NCBI RefSeq assembly: GCF_030345795.1
Contig: NZ_JAUALB010000001.1
Span: forward strand, 1,731,001 to 1,795,000
Source of the DNA: Micromonospora sp. WMMA1363
GTDB lineage: Bacteria; Actinomycetota; Actinomycetes; Mycobacteriales; Micromonosporaceae
DNA length: 64,000 nt
Direction: 5' to 3'
The stretch's first letter is position 1; each line of letters begins with the position of its first letter. The notes under the pieces are model-generated. The model was not told the DNA's origin, made no database searches, and saw only the letters and a program-made list of their open reading frames with translations. A program made the position numbers and the translations under genes. Positions 34,557-46,356 of the stretch are shown here, in pieces.

Positions 34557-36172
34557 CCGACGGTTGCGAGCGGGAGGTCTTCGTCCGGGTGCTCGACGCG
34601 CTGCTACGCGAAGATCACCTCGGCCTGCTCAGCCACGGCCGGCTCGGCGCTCCCGGCTGGTGGGAGGTGCCGCACGGGGCGGGACTGCTGCGGATCCCGG
34701 TCCGCCACGACGGTTTCCAGCAGACGCTGCGCTGCGCGACACCCGCGCTGCAGGTGCTCCCCCCGACCGGAGACACCCGGCCGGTGGACACCCTGGACGG
34801 CCTGCTCACCCTGCTCGCGCCGAACGACGACGCCGAGGCCGAGGCCGGCTGGCAGGCGTTCGGCGCCGAGTGCCACGCCGACGTGCGCGCCCGCCGGCTC
34901 GCTGCCAGGACCCGGCCGACGGTGTTCGCCTCGATGGCCGCCGAACGGGCCGCCGCCCCCACCGGCATGCCGGCGGCGCTACTCGACGACGTGCTCGCCG
35001 CACACGCCGGCCACCCGGTCTACCCCACGGACCGCTGCCGGCACGGGCTCGGCGACGACGACCTGCTCCGGTACGCCCCGGAGCACGCGCCACGCTTCTC
35101 GCTGCGCTGGCACGCCGTTCCCGGGGCCGCGGTGCGGCTGGCCGGCGTCCTGCCCGCCTGGTGGCCGAGGGCGAAACAGCCGGACGAGCTGCTGATGCCG
35201 GTACACCCACTCACCGCGGCACGGCACCGGCTACCGGTGACCGACCTACCCATGATCACCGTACGCCCCACCCTCTCGATGCGGACGCTGGCGCTCACCC
35301 ACGACCCGTACACCCATCTGAAGCTGCCGCTGCCGACCGCCACCCTGGGCGCCCGCAACCGGCGGACCCTGCGACCGGACACGCTGTCCGACGGCGCGGC
35401 GGTCGCCGGGCTGCTCGACCGGATCGCCGCCACCGAACCGGCCTTCACCGGTCGGATCCGGCACACCGACGAGACCACCTACGGCCACGCCGACGGCGAT
35501 CCGCTCGCCTTCCTGCTCCGCCGATTTCCGCGCGACCTGGGCGGGGCCCGGGTGGTGCCGGTGGCAGCCCTCGCCGCACCCGACCCGGTGGCCGGCACGG
35601 TGCTCGAACGGATCAGCCACGGGCGGCCCGAGACGCTGCTCGGGTCCTATCTCGACCTTCTACTCGACTGGCACGTCTGCCTGTGGCTGCGCTACGGTGT
35701 CGCGCTCGAGGCCCATCCGCAGAATGTCCACCTGCTGCTGCCCCCGGAGGGCACGGTCGGCCTGCTCTACAAGGACAACGACGGCGCCCGGCTCGATCCC
35801 CGGCACCGCGGTGAGCTGGCGCTGCGGGACGAGCGGATGTGGGTGCGCGACCCGCGGGAGCTGGCCGACGTGTTCATCACCATCACGCTGCACCTGGCCG
35901 CGGCGGCGCCCCTGCTCGCCCTCGCCGCGCACGGGGTGCGCGTGCCGTCGCCGGCCGTCGCGCTGGCCCCCCGGCTCGTGGCGGCGCGGGATCGCTGGGG
36001 TGACGGGCCCGCGGCGCGATCGTTCACCGAGCAGGTGTTACGGGCCACCCGACTGCCGGTCAAGGCGATGGTCACCGCCGGCACCCTGCTGCCGAAGCAG
36101 CGGCTCGGCTGCGCCGACGTCAACAAGTACTACCGGCGCACCGGCCCGAACTACCTGCGGGAGACACCATGA
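34553..36172 (+). CDS. NIS synthetase (IucA/IucC family), first of pair
   Basis: This 539-residue protein belongs to the NRPS-independent siderophore synthetase family, which adenylates a citrate- or ketoglutarate-type carboxylate and joins it to an amine or alcohol. The core blocks are visible but diverged: MPVHPLTAARHRLP in place of HPWQ, VRPTLSMRTLALTHDPYTHLKL, and HPQNVHLLLPPEGTVGLLYKDNDGARL (split here only in reading, part of one ATP-binding region). The C-terminal FhuF-like tail includes KAMVTAGTLLPKQRLG. It overlaps both neighbours by four bases. By order it corresponds to PvsB or PvsD of vibrioferrin clusters. Confidence 0.83.
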   Translation: MTDGCEREVFVRVLDALLREDHLGLLSHGRLGAPGWWEVPHGAGLLRIPVRHDGFQQTLRCATPALQVLPPTGDTRPVDTLDGLLTLLAPNDDAEAEAGWQAFGAECHADVRARRLAARTRPTVFASMAAERAAAPTGMPAALLDDVLAAHAGHPVYPTDRCRHGLGDDDLLRYAPEHAPRFSLRWHAVPGAAVRLAGVLPAWWPRAKQPDELLMPVHPLTAARHRLPVTDLPMITVRPTLSMRTLALTHDPYTHLKLPLPTATLGARNRRTLRPDTLSDGAAVAGLLDRIAATEPAFTGRIRHTDETTYGHADGDPLAFLLRRFPRDLGGARVVPVAALAAPDPVAGTVLERISHGRPETLLGSYLDLLLDWHVCLWLRYGVALEAHPQNVHLLLPPEGTVGLLYKDNDGARLDPRHRGELALRDERMWVRDPRELADVFITITLHLAAAAPLLALAAHGVRVPSPAVALAPRLVAARDRWGDGPAARSFTEQVLRATRLPVKAMVTAGTLLPKQRLGCADVNKYYRRTGPNYLRETP

Positions 36173-37767
36173 CGGGCACCGGGTTGCGCTCCCGGGCGGA
36201 CGTCCACGCCCACTCGCGGGCAGACCTGGCCGCAGCGCACGCGGTGTTCGGCTGCCTGCTGCGCGAACTCTCCCTGCCGGCCAATGAGGCCACCGTGAAC
36301 GCGGGCGAGGCACGCCTGCGACTGCCGGCCACCGGTGCGACACTGGGCTGCGCGGTGGCCCGGGTCTCCGCCGTCGGCGCGCACCGCTACGCCGGCCCGG
36401 TGCGGTGCCTGGTCGACGGCGACCGGTGGGAGGACCTCGACGCGGTACGGTTGGCCGGCTTGGTCGCCGCGGAACTCACCGCCCGCACCGGCCGCGCCAA
36501 CGAGGAGTTCCGCGGACAGGTCCGGGCCAGCCGGGAGGTCGTGGCCCGGCTGCTGGCCGACCGGCCGGCGGCCGACCCGACGCCGACCGGGGACCCAGCC
36601 ATCGACGCGTACCTGGAATCCGAGCAGGCGCTGGTGCTCGGCCACCCGCACCATCCCACCCCGAAGTGGCGCAGCGGAGACCCGGACGGCTGGCGGGCGT
36701 ACGCGCCGGAGCTGCGCGCCGCGTTCCCGCTGCACTGGCTCGCCGTCCCGGACGACCTCGTCGCGGAGGCAGGGCCGGTCGACCCGTTGTTGGCGGCCCT
36801 CGACCCGCCGCGCCCGCCGGCCGGGCACCGGGCGCTGCCGGTGCACCCCTGGCAGCTGACGCTGGTGCCGCCGGCGCATCCCCGGCTGCGCCGGCTCGGC
36901 CCGGCGGGCGTGCCGGTGCGCCCGACCGCGAGCGTACGCACCCTCTACTCCCCCGACGCCGACGTGTTCGTCAAGACCAGCCTGCACGTACGGATCACCA
37001 ACTGCCTACGCAAGAACGCCCGGTACGAACTCACCGGCGCGGTCGCCCTGACCAGCCTGCTCGCCCGGGTGCCGCTGCCGGACGGCGTCGCGCTGCTCAC
37101 CGAACCCGCCTACCGGACCGTGGACGCGCCCGGCGCGGACGAGGCGTACGGGACGATCCTGCGCACCGGGCTGCGTCCCCACCTGCGGCCCGGGCAGACG
37201 CCGGTGCTGGCGGCGGCGCTGGCCGCCGCGCCGCTGGCGGTGGCCGACCCGGTCGCCTGGTGGCGACGCTACGTCGAGCTGCTCGTGCCGGCGGTGCTGC
37301 GCGGCTGGCTCCGGCACGGGATCGTCTACGAGCCGCACCTGCAGAACGTGGTCGTCGTGCTCGACGCCGACCGCCGCCCGGCGCGGCTGCTGCTGCGCGA
37401 CCTGGAGGGAGTCAAGCTGGACACCACCCGCTGGGCGGACTGGCCGGGCGGGATGCCACCGCAGGTCGGGTACGGAGCGCGGGACGCACACCGCCGCGTC
37501 GTCTACTGCCTGTTCGTCAACCACCTTGCGGGGATGTGTGGCGCCCTCGCCGATGCCCGGCCAGGAATCGAACCGGCCCTGTGGCGGGAGGTGCGCTCGG
37601 TGGTCGCGGCGGTGGCCGCCGAGTGCGACGACCCGCCGGAACTGCGCGCGCTGCTGGCCGGCCAGCCGCTGGTCGCGAAGGCGAATCTGCTGGTGCGGTG
37701 GCGGCGCGACGCCGATCGGGCCGCACCGTTCGTCCCGGTCCCGAACCCGTTCGGCGGTTCGCGGTGA
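36169..37767 (+). CDS. NIS synthetase (IucA/IucC family), second of pair
   Basis: This 532-residue protein has the full NIS synthetase pattern. It carries HPHHPTPKWRSGDPDGW near residue 160, LPVHPWQLTLVPP, RPTASVRTLYSPDADVFVKTSL, NCLRKNARYEL and EPHLQNVVVVLDADRRPARL with RDLEGVKL. The HHPTPK..G block is the citrate/carboxylate-binding region. Two such enzymes in one operon suggest two successive condensations on one carboxylate core. It overlaps the first synthetase (ATGA) and the decarboxylase gene (GTGA). It differs clearly from DesD upstream, so this is a separate pathway and not a duplication of des. Confidence 0.85.
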   Translation: MTGTGLRSRADVHAHSRADLAAAHAVFGCLLRELSLPANEATVNAGEARLRLPATGATLGCAVARVSAVGAHRYAGPVRCLVDGDRWEDLDAVRLAGLVAAELTARTGRANEEFRGQVRASREVVARLLADRPAADPTPTGDPAIDAYLESEQALVLGHPHHPTPKWRSGDPDGWRAYAPELRAAFPLHWLAVPDDLVAEAGPVDPLLAALDPPRPPAGHRALPVHPWQLTLVPPAHPRLRRLGPAGVPVRPTASVRTLYSPDADVFVKTSLHVRITNCLRKNARYELTGAVALTSLLARVPLPDGVALLTEPAYRTVDAPGADEAYGTILRTGLRPHLRPGQTPVLAAALAAAPLAVADPVAWWRRYVELLVPAVLRGWLRHGIVYEPHLQNVVVVLDADRRPARLLLRDLEGVKLDTTRWADWPGGMPPQVGYGARDAHRRVVYCLFVNHLAGMCGALADARPGIEPALWREVRSVVAAVAAECDDPPELRALLAGQPLVAKANLLVRWRRDADRAAPFVPVPNPFGGSR

Positions 37768-38909
37768 CCCGGCCGGTCTACGTCCACGACCTCGATGGGC
37801 TGGACCGGCACGTCCGGGCGATCCGCGCCGCGCTGCCACCGCGGACAGAGCTGCTGTACGCGGTCAAGGCCAACCCGGAGCCGGACGTGCTGCGGACCCT
37901 CGCACCGGTCGTGGACGGCTTCGAGACCGCCAGCCGGGGCGAGCTGCGACGCCTCGCCAAGGTGCTGCCCGGCCGGGCGCCGGCCGCGTACGCCGGGCCG
38001 GGCAAGACCGACGGGGACCTGGCCGCCGCCCTCGCCGCCGGAGTGGCGCGGATCCACGTGGAGTCCCCCGCCGAGCTGCGCCGCCTCGGCGCGCTGGCCG
38101 CCGCCGCCGGGGTGCCGGCGCGGGTGCTGCTACGGGTCAACCTGCCCTTGGAGGTGGCGGGGGCGAGCCTGGTGATGGGCGGCCGGCCGAGCCCGTTCGG
38201 GATGGACCCGGCCGACGCGGTGGAGTGCGCCCGCCGCCCGCCGCCCGGAATCGAGGTACACGGGGTGCACGCCCACCTGGCCAGCGGGCTGGACGCCCCG
38301 CTCGCCGGTGCGGTCGCGGCCGCCGTGGTCCGCTGGTCGGTCGCCGAGATCGGCGCCCACGAGGTCGACGTGGGCGGCGGCATGGCCGTCGACTACGCCC
38401 AGCCGGCGGCGCGGTTCGACTGGGCGGGTTACGGCCGGGCGCTCGGTGACATCCTCGACGGGCACCCGGGGCTGCGGCTACGCGTCGAGCCGGGCCGGTC
38501 GGTCACCGTCTACTGCGGGGCGTACCTGACGGAGGTGGTCGACGTGAAGCGCTCGTACGGCGAGTGGTTCGCGGTCGTGGCGGGCGGCACGCACCATCTG
38601 CGTACCCCGGCGGCGAAGGGGCACGCGCACCCGTTCACCGTGCACCCGCGGCCCGACGCCGCCGGCCCGCGCACCGACGGCGGGCCGGTGACCGTGGTCG
38701 GGCAGCTGTGCACCCCGAAGGACGTGCTGTCCCGGTCGGCGGACGTCGGGCCGATCGGGGTGGGTGACGTGCTGGTGTTCGCCATGTCCGGCGCGTACGC
38801 CTGGAACATCAGCCACCGCGATTTCCTGCTGCACGAGCCGCCGGAGTTCCGCACCGGCGACCCGCACCGCCTCGCGGCCGAGTGGGCGGCCCGGCCGGTC
38901 GGTAGCTGA
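37764..38909 (+). CDS. PLP-dependent fold-III decarboxylase (PvsE/SbnH-like)
   Basis: This 381-residue alanine-racemase-fold decarboxylase is related to diaminopimelate/ornithine decarboxylases. The PLP lysine is in LLYAVKANPEP (about residue 34), the phosphate-binding turn is DVGGGMAVDY, VEPGRSVTV follows, and GQLCTPKDVLSR carries the catalytic Cys. Comparable enzymes in vibrioferrin (PvsE) and staphyloferrin B (SbnH) clusters decarboxylate an amino acid or an intermediate during assembly. It is the last gene of the operon. A weak inverted repeat (GGCTATC/GATAGCC, about 38913-38950) follows. The exact substrate cannot be read from sequence. Confidence 0.82.
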   Translation: MTRPVYVHDLDGLDRHVRAIRAALPPRTELLYAVKANPEPDVLRTLAPVVDGFETASRGELRRLAKVLPGRAPAAYAGPGKTDGDLAAALAAGVARIHVESPAELRRLGALAAAAGVPARVLLRVNLPLEVAGASLVMGGRPSPFGMDPADAVECARRPPPGIEVHGVHAHLASGLDAPLAGAVAAAVVRWSVAEIGAHEVDVGGGMAVDYAQPAARFDWAGYGRALGDILDGHPGLRLRVEPGRSVTVYCGAYLTEVVDVKRSYGEWFAVVAGGTHHLRTPAAKGHAHPFTVHPRPDAAGPRTDGGPVTVVGQLCTPKDVLSRSADVGPIGVGDVLVFAMSGAYAWNISHRDFLLHEPPEFRTGDPHRLAAEWAARPVGS

Positions 38910-39078
38910 CCGGCTATCCGCAGGACCCGGCGCGGCCGGACCGCCGATAGCCCGTCGGCGTCAGCGGACGCAAGCCACCGACATCCTGAACCGTCGACAC
39001 CTGCGGGCGCCTTCGCTGGATTGTGCCCCCGTGTGGGCGCAATTTACCGGTACCGTTCAGTGCGCCGGTGGCTGCCCA

Positions 39079-40076
39079 TCAGGTGGGTGGATCGGCGAAG
39101 CCGGCCAGCAGCCGCTCGGCGGCGAGCGCCGGGGTGAGCGTGCCGGCGACGACCTGCCGCTCCACCTCCGGGGCGAGTGCCCGCACCGTGGGATGAGTCC
39201 GGAGTCGGTCGAGCAGCTCGGCCCGGACCATCGCCCAGACCCAGCCGACCTGCTGCCGACGGCGGCGCTCCGCGAGGTCACCGGAGGCGGCCAGGGTGTC
39301 CTGGTGGTGGCGGATCTGCCGCCACACCTCGTCGAGGCCCGTCTCCTCCAGGGCGCTGCAGGTGACCACCGGCGGCTGCCACCCGCCATCGGGCGGGTGC
39401 AGCAGGCGCAGTGCACCGGCGAGTTCGCGGGCCGCGCGGCGGGCGTCGCTCGCGTGCGGCCCGTCGGCCTTGTTGACGGCGATGACGTCGGCGAGTTCCA
39501 GCACGCCCTTCTTGATGCCCTGGAGCTGGTCGCCGGTGCGGGCGAGGGTGAGCAGCAGGAACGAGTCGACCATCTCCGCCACGGCGGTCTCCGACTGGCC
39601 GACACCGACGGTCTCCACCAGGACCACGTCGTAGCCGGCGGCCTCGACCACCACGATGGCCTCTCGGGTGGCCTGGGCGACTCCACCGAGGCTGCCGGCG
39701 GTCGGCGAGGGCCGGATGAACGCGGCCGGGTCGGTGGCGAGCCGGGCCATCCGGGTCTTGTCGCCGAGGATGCTGCCGCCGGTGCGGGTGGACGACGGGT
39801 CGACCGCGAGCACCGCCACCCGGTGCCCGTCGGCGGTGAGCCGGCTGCCGAGAGCGTCGATGAAGGTGGACTTGCCGACCCCGGGCACCCCGGTGATGCC
39901 GACCCGGCGGGCGCCTCCCGCATGCGGGGTGAGCGCGACCAGCAGCCGTTGTGCCGCCGCCCGGTGGTCGGGACGGGTGGACTCGACCAGGGTGATGGCT
40001 CGGGCGATCCAGGCCCGCGATCCGGCCCGCACCCCCTCGAGGTACGCCTCCGTCGCCGGGGCGCGCATGCCGCCGC

Positions 40077-40080
<4 letters not shown>
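39079..40080 (-). CDS. meaB: Methylmalonyl-CoA mutase-associated GTPase MeaB
   Basis: This 333-residue G3E-family GTPase has the P-loop GVPGVGKST at residues 64-72, the switch region [28 protein letters not shown] and the guanine motif NKAD at 203-206. MeaB protects methylmalonyl-CoA mutase, gates adenosylcobalamin loading and ejects damaged cofactor. The GTG start overlaps the mutB stop by four bases (GTGA), so the three genes mutA-mutB-meaB form one operon. Confidence 0.95.
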
Positions 40081-42294
<2,214 letters not shown>

Positions 42295-42298
<4 letters not shown>

Positions 42299-44151
42299 GC
42301 CACCCCCAGGTCACGCAGCGTCGTCTCCAGCACCGCCACGGCGTCGCAGCCCGCGTACAGGTAGTCCGTCACGCCGGTATGGCCGGCTGGCCCACCGGCC
42401 AGCCACAGCCGGACCGCGCCGGCGTCGGCCAGGGCCCGCGCCACCGACTCCGCCGACTCGGCGTAGCCACGGTCGGACGAGCACAGGCAGGCGACCCGGG
42501 CACCGCTGGCGGCGAATTCCGCGGCGAGCCGGGCCGGGTCGTCGTCCCCGACCGGCGGTCGGACGGTGGCGATCCCACCGGCTGCGAAGAGGTTCGCGGC
42601 GAACCCGGCGCGCGCGTTGTGCGCCGCCGCCGGGCCGAGGGTGGCGAGGAACACCGTGGGCCGGGCACCGGTAGCCACCGTGTGCGCGTCCGAGCGGTCA
42701 CGCAACGCCTCGTACGGCTCCGCGTACCGGTGCCGGGGCAGCCCGCCGCCGGGTGCGGCCGGCGCGGGCGGGCGGATCGGCAGCCGCTCCTCCAGGTCGG
42801 GGAACTCGCTGACGCCGGTGAGCGGGTCCCGGCGGTGCGCCAGGTTCCGCATCCGTCGCTGCCACGTCGCCGCGAGCCGGTCGGCGACCAGGCCGCTGTC
42901 CAGCGCGGCGCCCATCCCGCCGGCCCGCTCGATCTCCGTGAACCACGCCCAGGCCACCCGGGCCAGTTCCTCGGTGTACCGCTCGACGTACCACGAGCCG
43001 CCGGCCGGGTCGACCACCCGGCCCACGTTCGCCTCCTCCAGCAGCAGCGACTGGGTGTTACGCGCGATCCGCCGGGCGAAGCCGTCCGGCAGGCCCAGGC
43101 AGTGGTCGAACGGCTGCACGGTCACCGCGTCCGCCCCACCGACGCCGGCGGCGAAACAGGCCAGCGTCGTCCGGAGCATGTTCACCCAGGGATCACGCGC
43201 GGTCATCATCGCCGTAGCGGTCACCGCGTGCTGGCGCTGCGCGCCCGCCTCCGGCACCCCGCACACCTGCGCCACCCGCGCCCAGAGCCGGCGGGCGGCG
43301 CGCAGCTTCGCGATCGTGGCGAACTGGTCGGCGGTGGCGGCGTACCGGAACTCCAGCTGTCCGAACGCGGCCGGCACGGCCAACCCGGCAGCAGTCAACT
43401 CGCGCAGGTACGCCACACCGGTGGCCAGCGCGCAGCCGATCTCCTGCGCGTCGGAACCGCCCGCGTCGTGGTAGCCGGTCGCGTCGACCATCATCGCCCG
43501 CAGGCCCGGGAAACCGGCCGCGCACCGGCGGGCCCACTCGCCGGCCGGGCCGTCCCACCGCTGCCCGGTCCGCGCCCGGAAACCGAGTGGGTCCACGCCC
43601 AGGCAGCCGCGCACCTCGGCGGCCGGCACACCCCGGTCCGCCACCAGCGCGAACCACCCCGGCACCACCTCGACCGCGGCAGCGCCGGCGTCCAGCACGA
43701 CACCGGCCAGGTCCAGGTAGACGCCCTCCAGGACCGCCGGCAGCCCGGCCGGCGACACACCGCCCTCACCGAGCACCAGCCACAGCGAGGTGGCACCGTT
43801 CTCCAGGTCGGCGCGGACCGCCGCACCGGTGGCCGTCAGGTCCGGGTCGGCGTGCCGCTGCCGGACGTCCCACCCCGCCACCACCGCCCCGGTCGCCCGG
43901 CCACCCCGGGTGTACGGAAACAGCCCCGGCGGGCCTGGGAACGGGGTCGGGTCGTCGGCGGTGTACAGCGGCGCGAGCTCCACGTCGTCGTACCCGCGAT
44001 GGGTCAGCAGCTCCTCGACCGTCTCGGTCGGGGTGTCCTCGTCGGCGAGGCCGGCCTTGCGGAGCACCCCGAGAGTCAACCGCCGCCACTGCTCGTGCGT
44101 GGCGGCCGGGAAATCGGCGGCAAGGCGAAGCGTCTCTGACGGCACCGTCAT
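42295..44151 (-). CDS. mutA: Methylmalonyl-CoA mutase small (beta) subunit
   Basis: The ATG at 44151 ([15 protein letters not shown]) gives 618 residues, the usual length of the non-catalytic MutA subunit. It resembles MutB ([12 protein letters not shown] linker, [31 protein letters not shown]) but lacks the DxHxxG cobalamin motif in its C-terminal domain, as is normal for MutA. It forms a heterodimer with MutB. It is the first gene of mutA-mutB-meaB. The 300 bp between it and the divergent riboswitch should hold its promoter; nothing else was recognised there. Confidence 0.93.
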
Positions 44152-44469
44152 GCCGGGATGGTAAGGGCCGGCCGGCGGGGCGTCGCCCGGATGTGACAAC
44201 GCCAACTGTGCCGGCCGTCACAGCTCACCTCCGGCCACGTCGACAACCGGCTCCGACGATGCCCGGGAGCACACCGCGGTCAACGCCGCGTTGCGCCCGC
44301 TCGGTGCCGGAACCGCGGCATCGAGACCGTGTTCCCGCTCGCCCTGACCGGCCGGCGACACCGCTGGCGAGCGAGGTGGCTCACAGCCCGCGCCGGGACC
44401 ACCTGCCGGGTGACCACTACCCGATAGGGTCACCGGCGGCGCTGGTTCGCTTGGCCGCACCAGGTCGGG

Positions 44470-44625
44470 CGTCGTAAGAGGGAACCCGGTGCGAATCCGG
44501 GACTGCCCCGCAGCGGTGAGTGGGAACGACCGCCGTCACCACGCACTGGACCGCGAGGTCCGGGAAGCGACGGTCAGTAGGAGACCGGTCCAGGCCGGTC
44601 GCGCCCGCGAGTCCGAAGACCTGCC
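44470..44625 (+). ncRNA. Cobalamin riboswitch upstream of acyl-CoA thioesterase
   Basis: The same ordered elements as in the first riboswitch are present: GAGGGAACCCGGTGCGAATC, ACTGCCCCGCAGCGGTGAG and the B12 box GTCCGAAGACCTGCC. The core from 44478 is identical to the nrdAB riboswitch for about 69 bases. It is oriented toward the thioesterase gene at 44760 and away from mutA, leaving about 135 bases of leader. Cobalamin would be expected to switch off the thioesterase-exporter pair. No perfect terminator hairpin was found, so the control level is unclear. Confidence 0.93.
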
Positions 44626-44759
44626 CGTGCCGCGTACACGAGGTGTGTGCGCTGCCGTCGACCTCGTGGGCGGGTCGGGCGGGTGACACGCCGGCTGGGC
44701 GTGTCCTCGACGTGCGCGCCGACGGGTCCGACGGCGTTCTTCCCGAGGACGGACGACCC

Positions 44760-45260
44760 ATGCACGACACCACCACACTCGCCGGCCGGCCACCGTCGGC
44801 GTCGCACCTGACCCTGTCGCAGATCATGGACCAACACCACACCAACCTGATGGGCACGGTCCACGGCGGCCGGATCCTCAATCTCATCGACTCCGTCGCC
44901 GGGGTGGTCGCCGCCCGGCACTCCGACGGGCCGGCGGTCACCGCCGCCATCGACGAGACCGCCTTCCTCCGGGCGGTGCGCGTCGGCGACGTGGTCCACG
45001 TTGACGCCCGCATCACCTGGGCGGGCCGCAGCTCGATGGAGGTCGCCGTCAAGGTGACCGCGGACCGCTGGGACCGGGCCGTACTGGCCACCGCCCACCT
45101 GGTCATGGTCGCCGTCGACGACGCCGGCCAGCCCCGTGCCGTCCCGCCGCTGCTTCCCGAGACCGACGGGGACCGGCGCCGCTACCGCGAGGCGGAGATC
45201 CGCCGCGAGCACCGGCTGGCGTTGCGTCGCGCCCTGCTGGACGGGGCCGGGGAGGGCTGA
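44760..45260 (+). CDS. Acyl-CoA thioesterase (hotdog fold, YciA/BFIT-like)
   Basis: This 166-residue single-hotdog thioesterase hydrolyses an acyl-CoA to acid and CoA in the cytoplasm. The family signature is SQIMDQHHTNLMGTVHGGRI with the catalytic Asp/His-rich region, followed by GVVAARHSDGPAVTAAIDE and LRAVRVGDVVHVDARITW. The ATG at 44760 is taken because upstream in-frame starts would lie within the riboswitch. A GAGGACGG lies 11 bases before it. Its setting is striking: a cobalamin riboswitch in front and the B12-dependent methylmalonyl-CoA mutase operon divergent from it. A role in clearing propionyl- or methylmalonyl-CoA when B12 is short is an inference. Confidence 0.88.
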   Translation: MHDTTTLAGRPPSASHLTLSQIMDQHHTNLMGTVHGGRILNLIDSVAGVVAARHSDGPAVTAAIDETAFLRAVRVGDVVHVDARITWAGRSSMEVAVKVTADRWDRAVLATAHLVMVAVDDAGQPRAVPPLLPETDGDRRRYREAEIRREHRLALRRALLDGAGEG

Positions 45261-45263
45261 GGC

Positions 45264-45895
45264 ATGCTCGACTGTCCGCAGCGACGCTCGCCGGCTACCT
45301 CGCGGCGACCGTCGTGCTCATGGTCACGCCGGGGCCGGACATGATGTTCGTCCTGGCCAACGCCGCCCGCTACGGCACCCGCGCCGGCATCGTCGCCGCG
45401 CTCGGCGTCGCCGCCGGGGAGGCGGTGCACATCGCGGCGGTGGTTTACGGCCTCGCGGCGGTGATCTCGGCCTCGCCGGTGCTGTTCACCGTGATCCGCT
45501 GGGCCGGCGCGGCATACCTGATCGTGCTCGGCGTACGGGCGCTGCGCGGTACCAGCGGTCTTGGCGCCGCCGAACCGGCGCCCGGCGCCCGGGGCGGACG
45601 GGGCGGACGGGCCTTCCTACGCGGGCTCGTGAGCAACCTGCTCAACCCGAAGATGATCCTGTTCAGCGTGGCGTTTCTGCCGCAGTTCGTCGACCCGGCG
45701 GTGGGCGACACCACCGCCCAACTGGTGCTGCTCGGCGCCCTCTTCGTGGCGGTGCAGCTCGTCGTCGACATCGCTCTCGGCGCGGGCGCTGGACGGCTGG
45801 CCGCCCGGTTGGCGGACGGCCGCTGGTCACGCCGGATCAACCGGATCTGCGCGGTCGCGTTCGTCGCGCTCGGCCTACGGCTGGCGGCGGGCTGA
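45264..45895 (+). pseudogene. LysE/RhtB-family exporter, start out of frame by one base
   Basis: From the GTG at 45314 the frame encodes LMVTPGPDMMFVLANAARYG and five or six membrane helices, a LysE/RhtB-type amino-acid or small-metabolite exporter. The natural N-terminus appears to be ATG 45264. Reading ATG-CTC-GAC and adding one C gives MLDLSAATLAGYLAATVVL, the standard first helix of the family, in frame with the rest (210 residues in all). As read, either a one-base deletion near 45271 has hit the gene or translation begins at GTG 45314 with half a helix missing. It follows the thioesterase by 3 bases and shares its riboswitch. Confidence 0.75.
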
Positions 45896-46139
45896 CCGGG
45901 CCACCCCGACCGCCCCGCGACGTGTTTTGCGCCGTCAGCCCGACAGCCCACGGCCCTGGGGGCGTCTCGTACACCTGGATGCCAACCACCCGGAGTGGTG
46001 GGTGAGTCCTCAGCCTCGCAGCATTCCGACGAAACGATTAATGCCCTGGCCCGGAACAGCCCGCCGATTCTTTCCCACTCGACGCCGAAATCTCGTCCGA
46101 GACGCCACTCGCGGGCAGGTAAAGCAAGACTGACCTTAC

Positions 46140-46158
46140 CAAGGTAAGGCTAATCTCC
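46140..46158 (+). promoter_or_regulatory. Possible iron box upstream of DUF1540 gene
   Basis: CAAGGTAAGGCTAATCTCC keeps the central AGGTAAGGCTAA of the desA iron box, with about 13 of 19 consensus positions. CTTACC and GGTAAG also form inverted arms just to its left. It lies about 200 bases before the DUF1540 start, in an otherwise gene-free 460-bp gap after the exporter gene. Confidence 0.5.
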
Positions 46159-46356
46159 ATTCGACGCGCCACCGGGAAAATGGCGGCGAGCCCATCACGA
46201 GGTTCATCCAGCTGCTAAAGTGCCAATCGAAATGATGTGCGGGACGCTCGCCGGTACGAGGTTTCACCTCCACCGCGTGCGGCAAATACGGACCGAGACA
46301 CGAGCACGCCAGCAGACACTCCTCTGCCCTGCTGGCTCCAATGTTCTGGAGGCACC

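Noticed and set aside
33381..38909. Reading the four-gene operon as an aerobactin or staphyloferrin B locus
   Set aside because: Aerobactin needs a lysine hydroxylase and acetylase within the set, and staphyloferrin B needs SbnA/SbnB/SbnG-type genes; none is present, while the ATP-grasp gene fits vibrioferrin clusters.
44218..44460. Small minus-strand frame between mutA and the second riboswitch
   Set aside because: No motif or ribosome-binding site; the region is better explained as promoter space of the divergent units.
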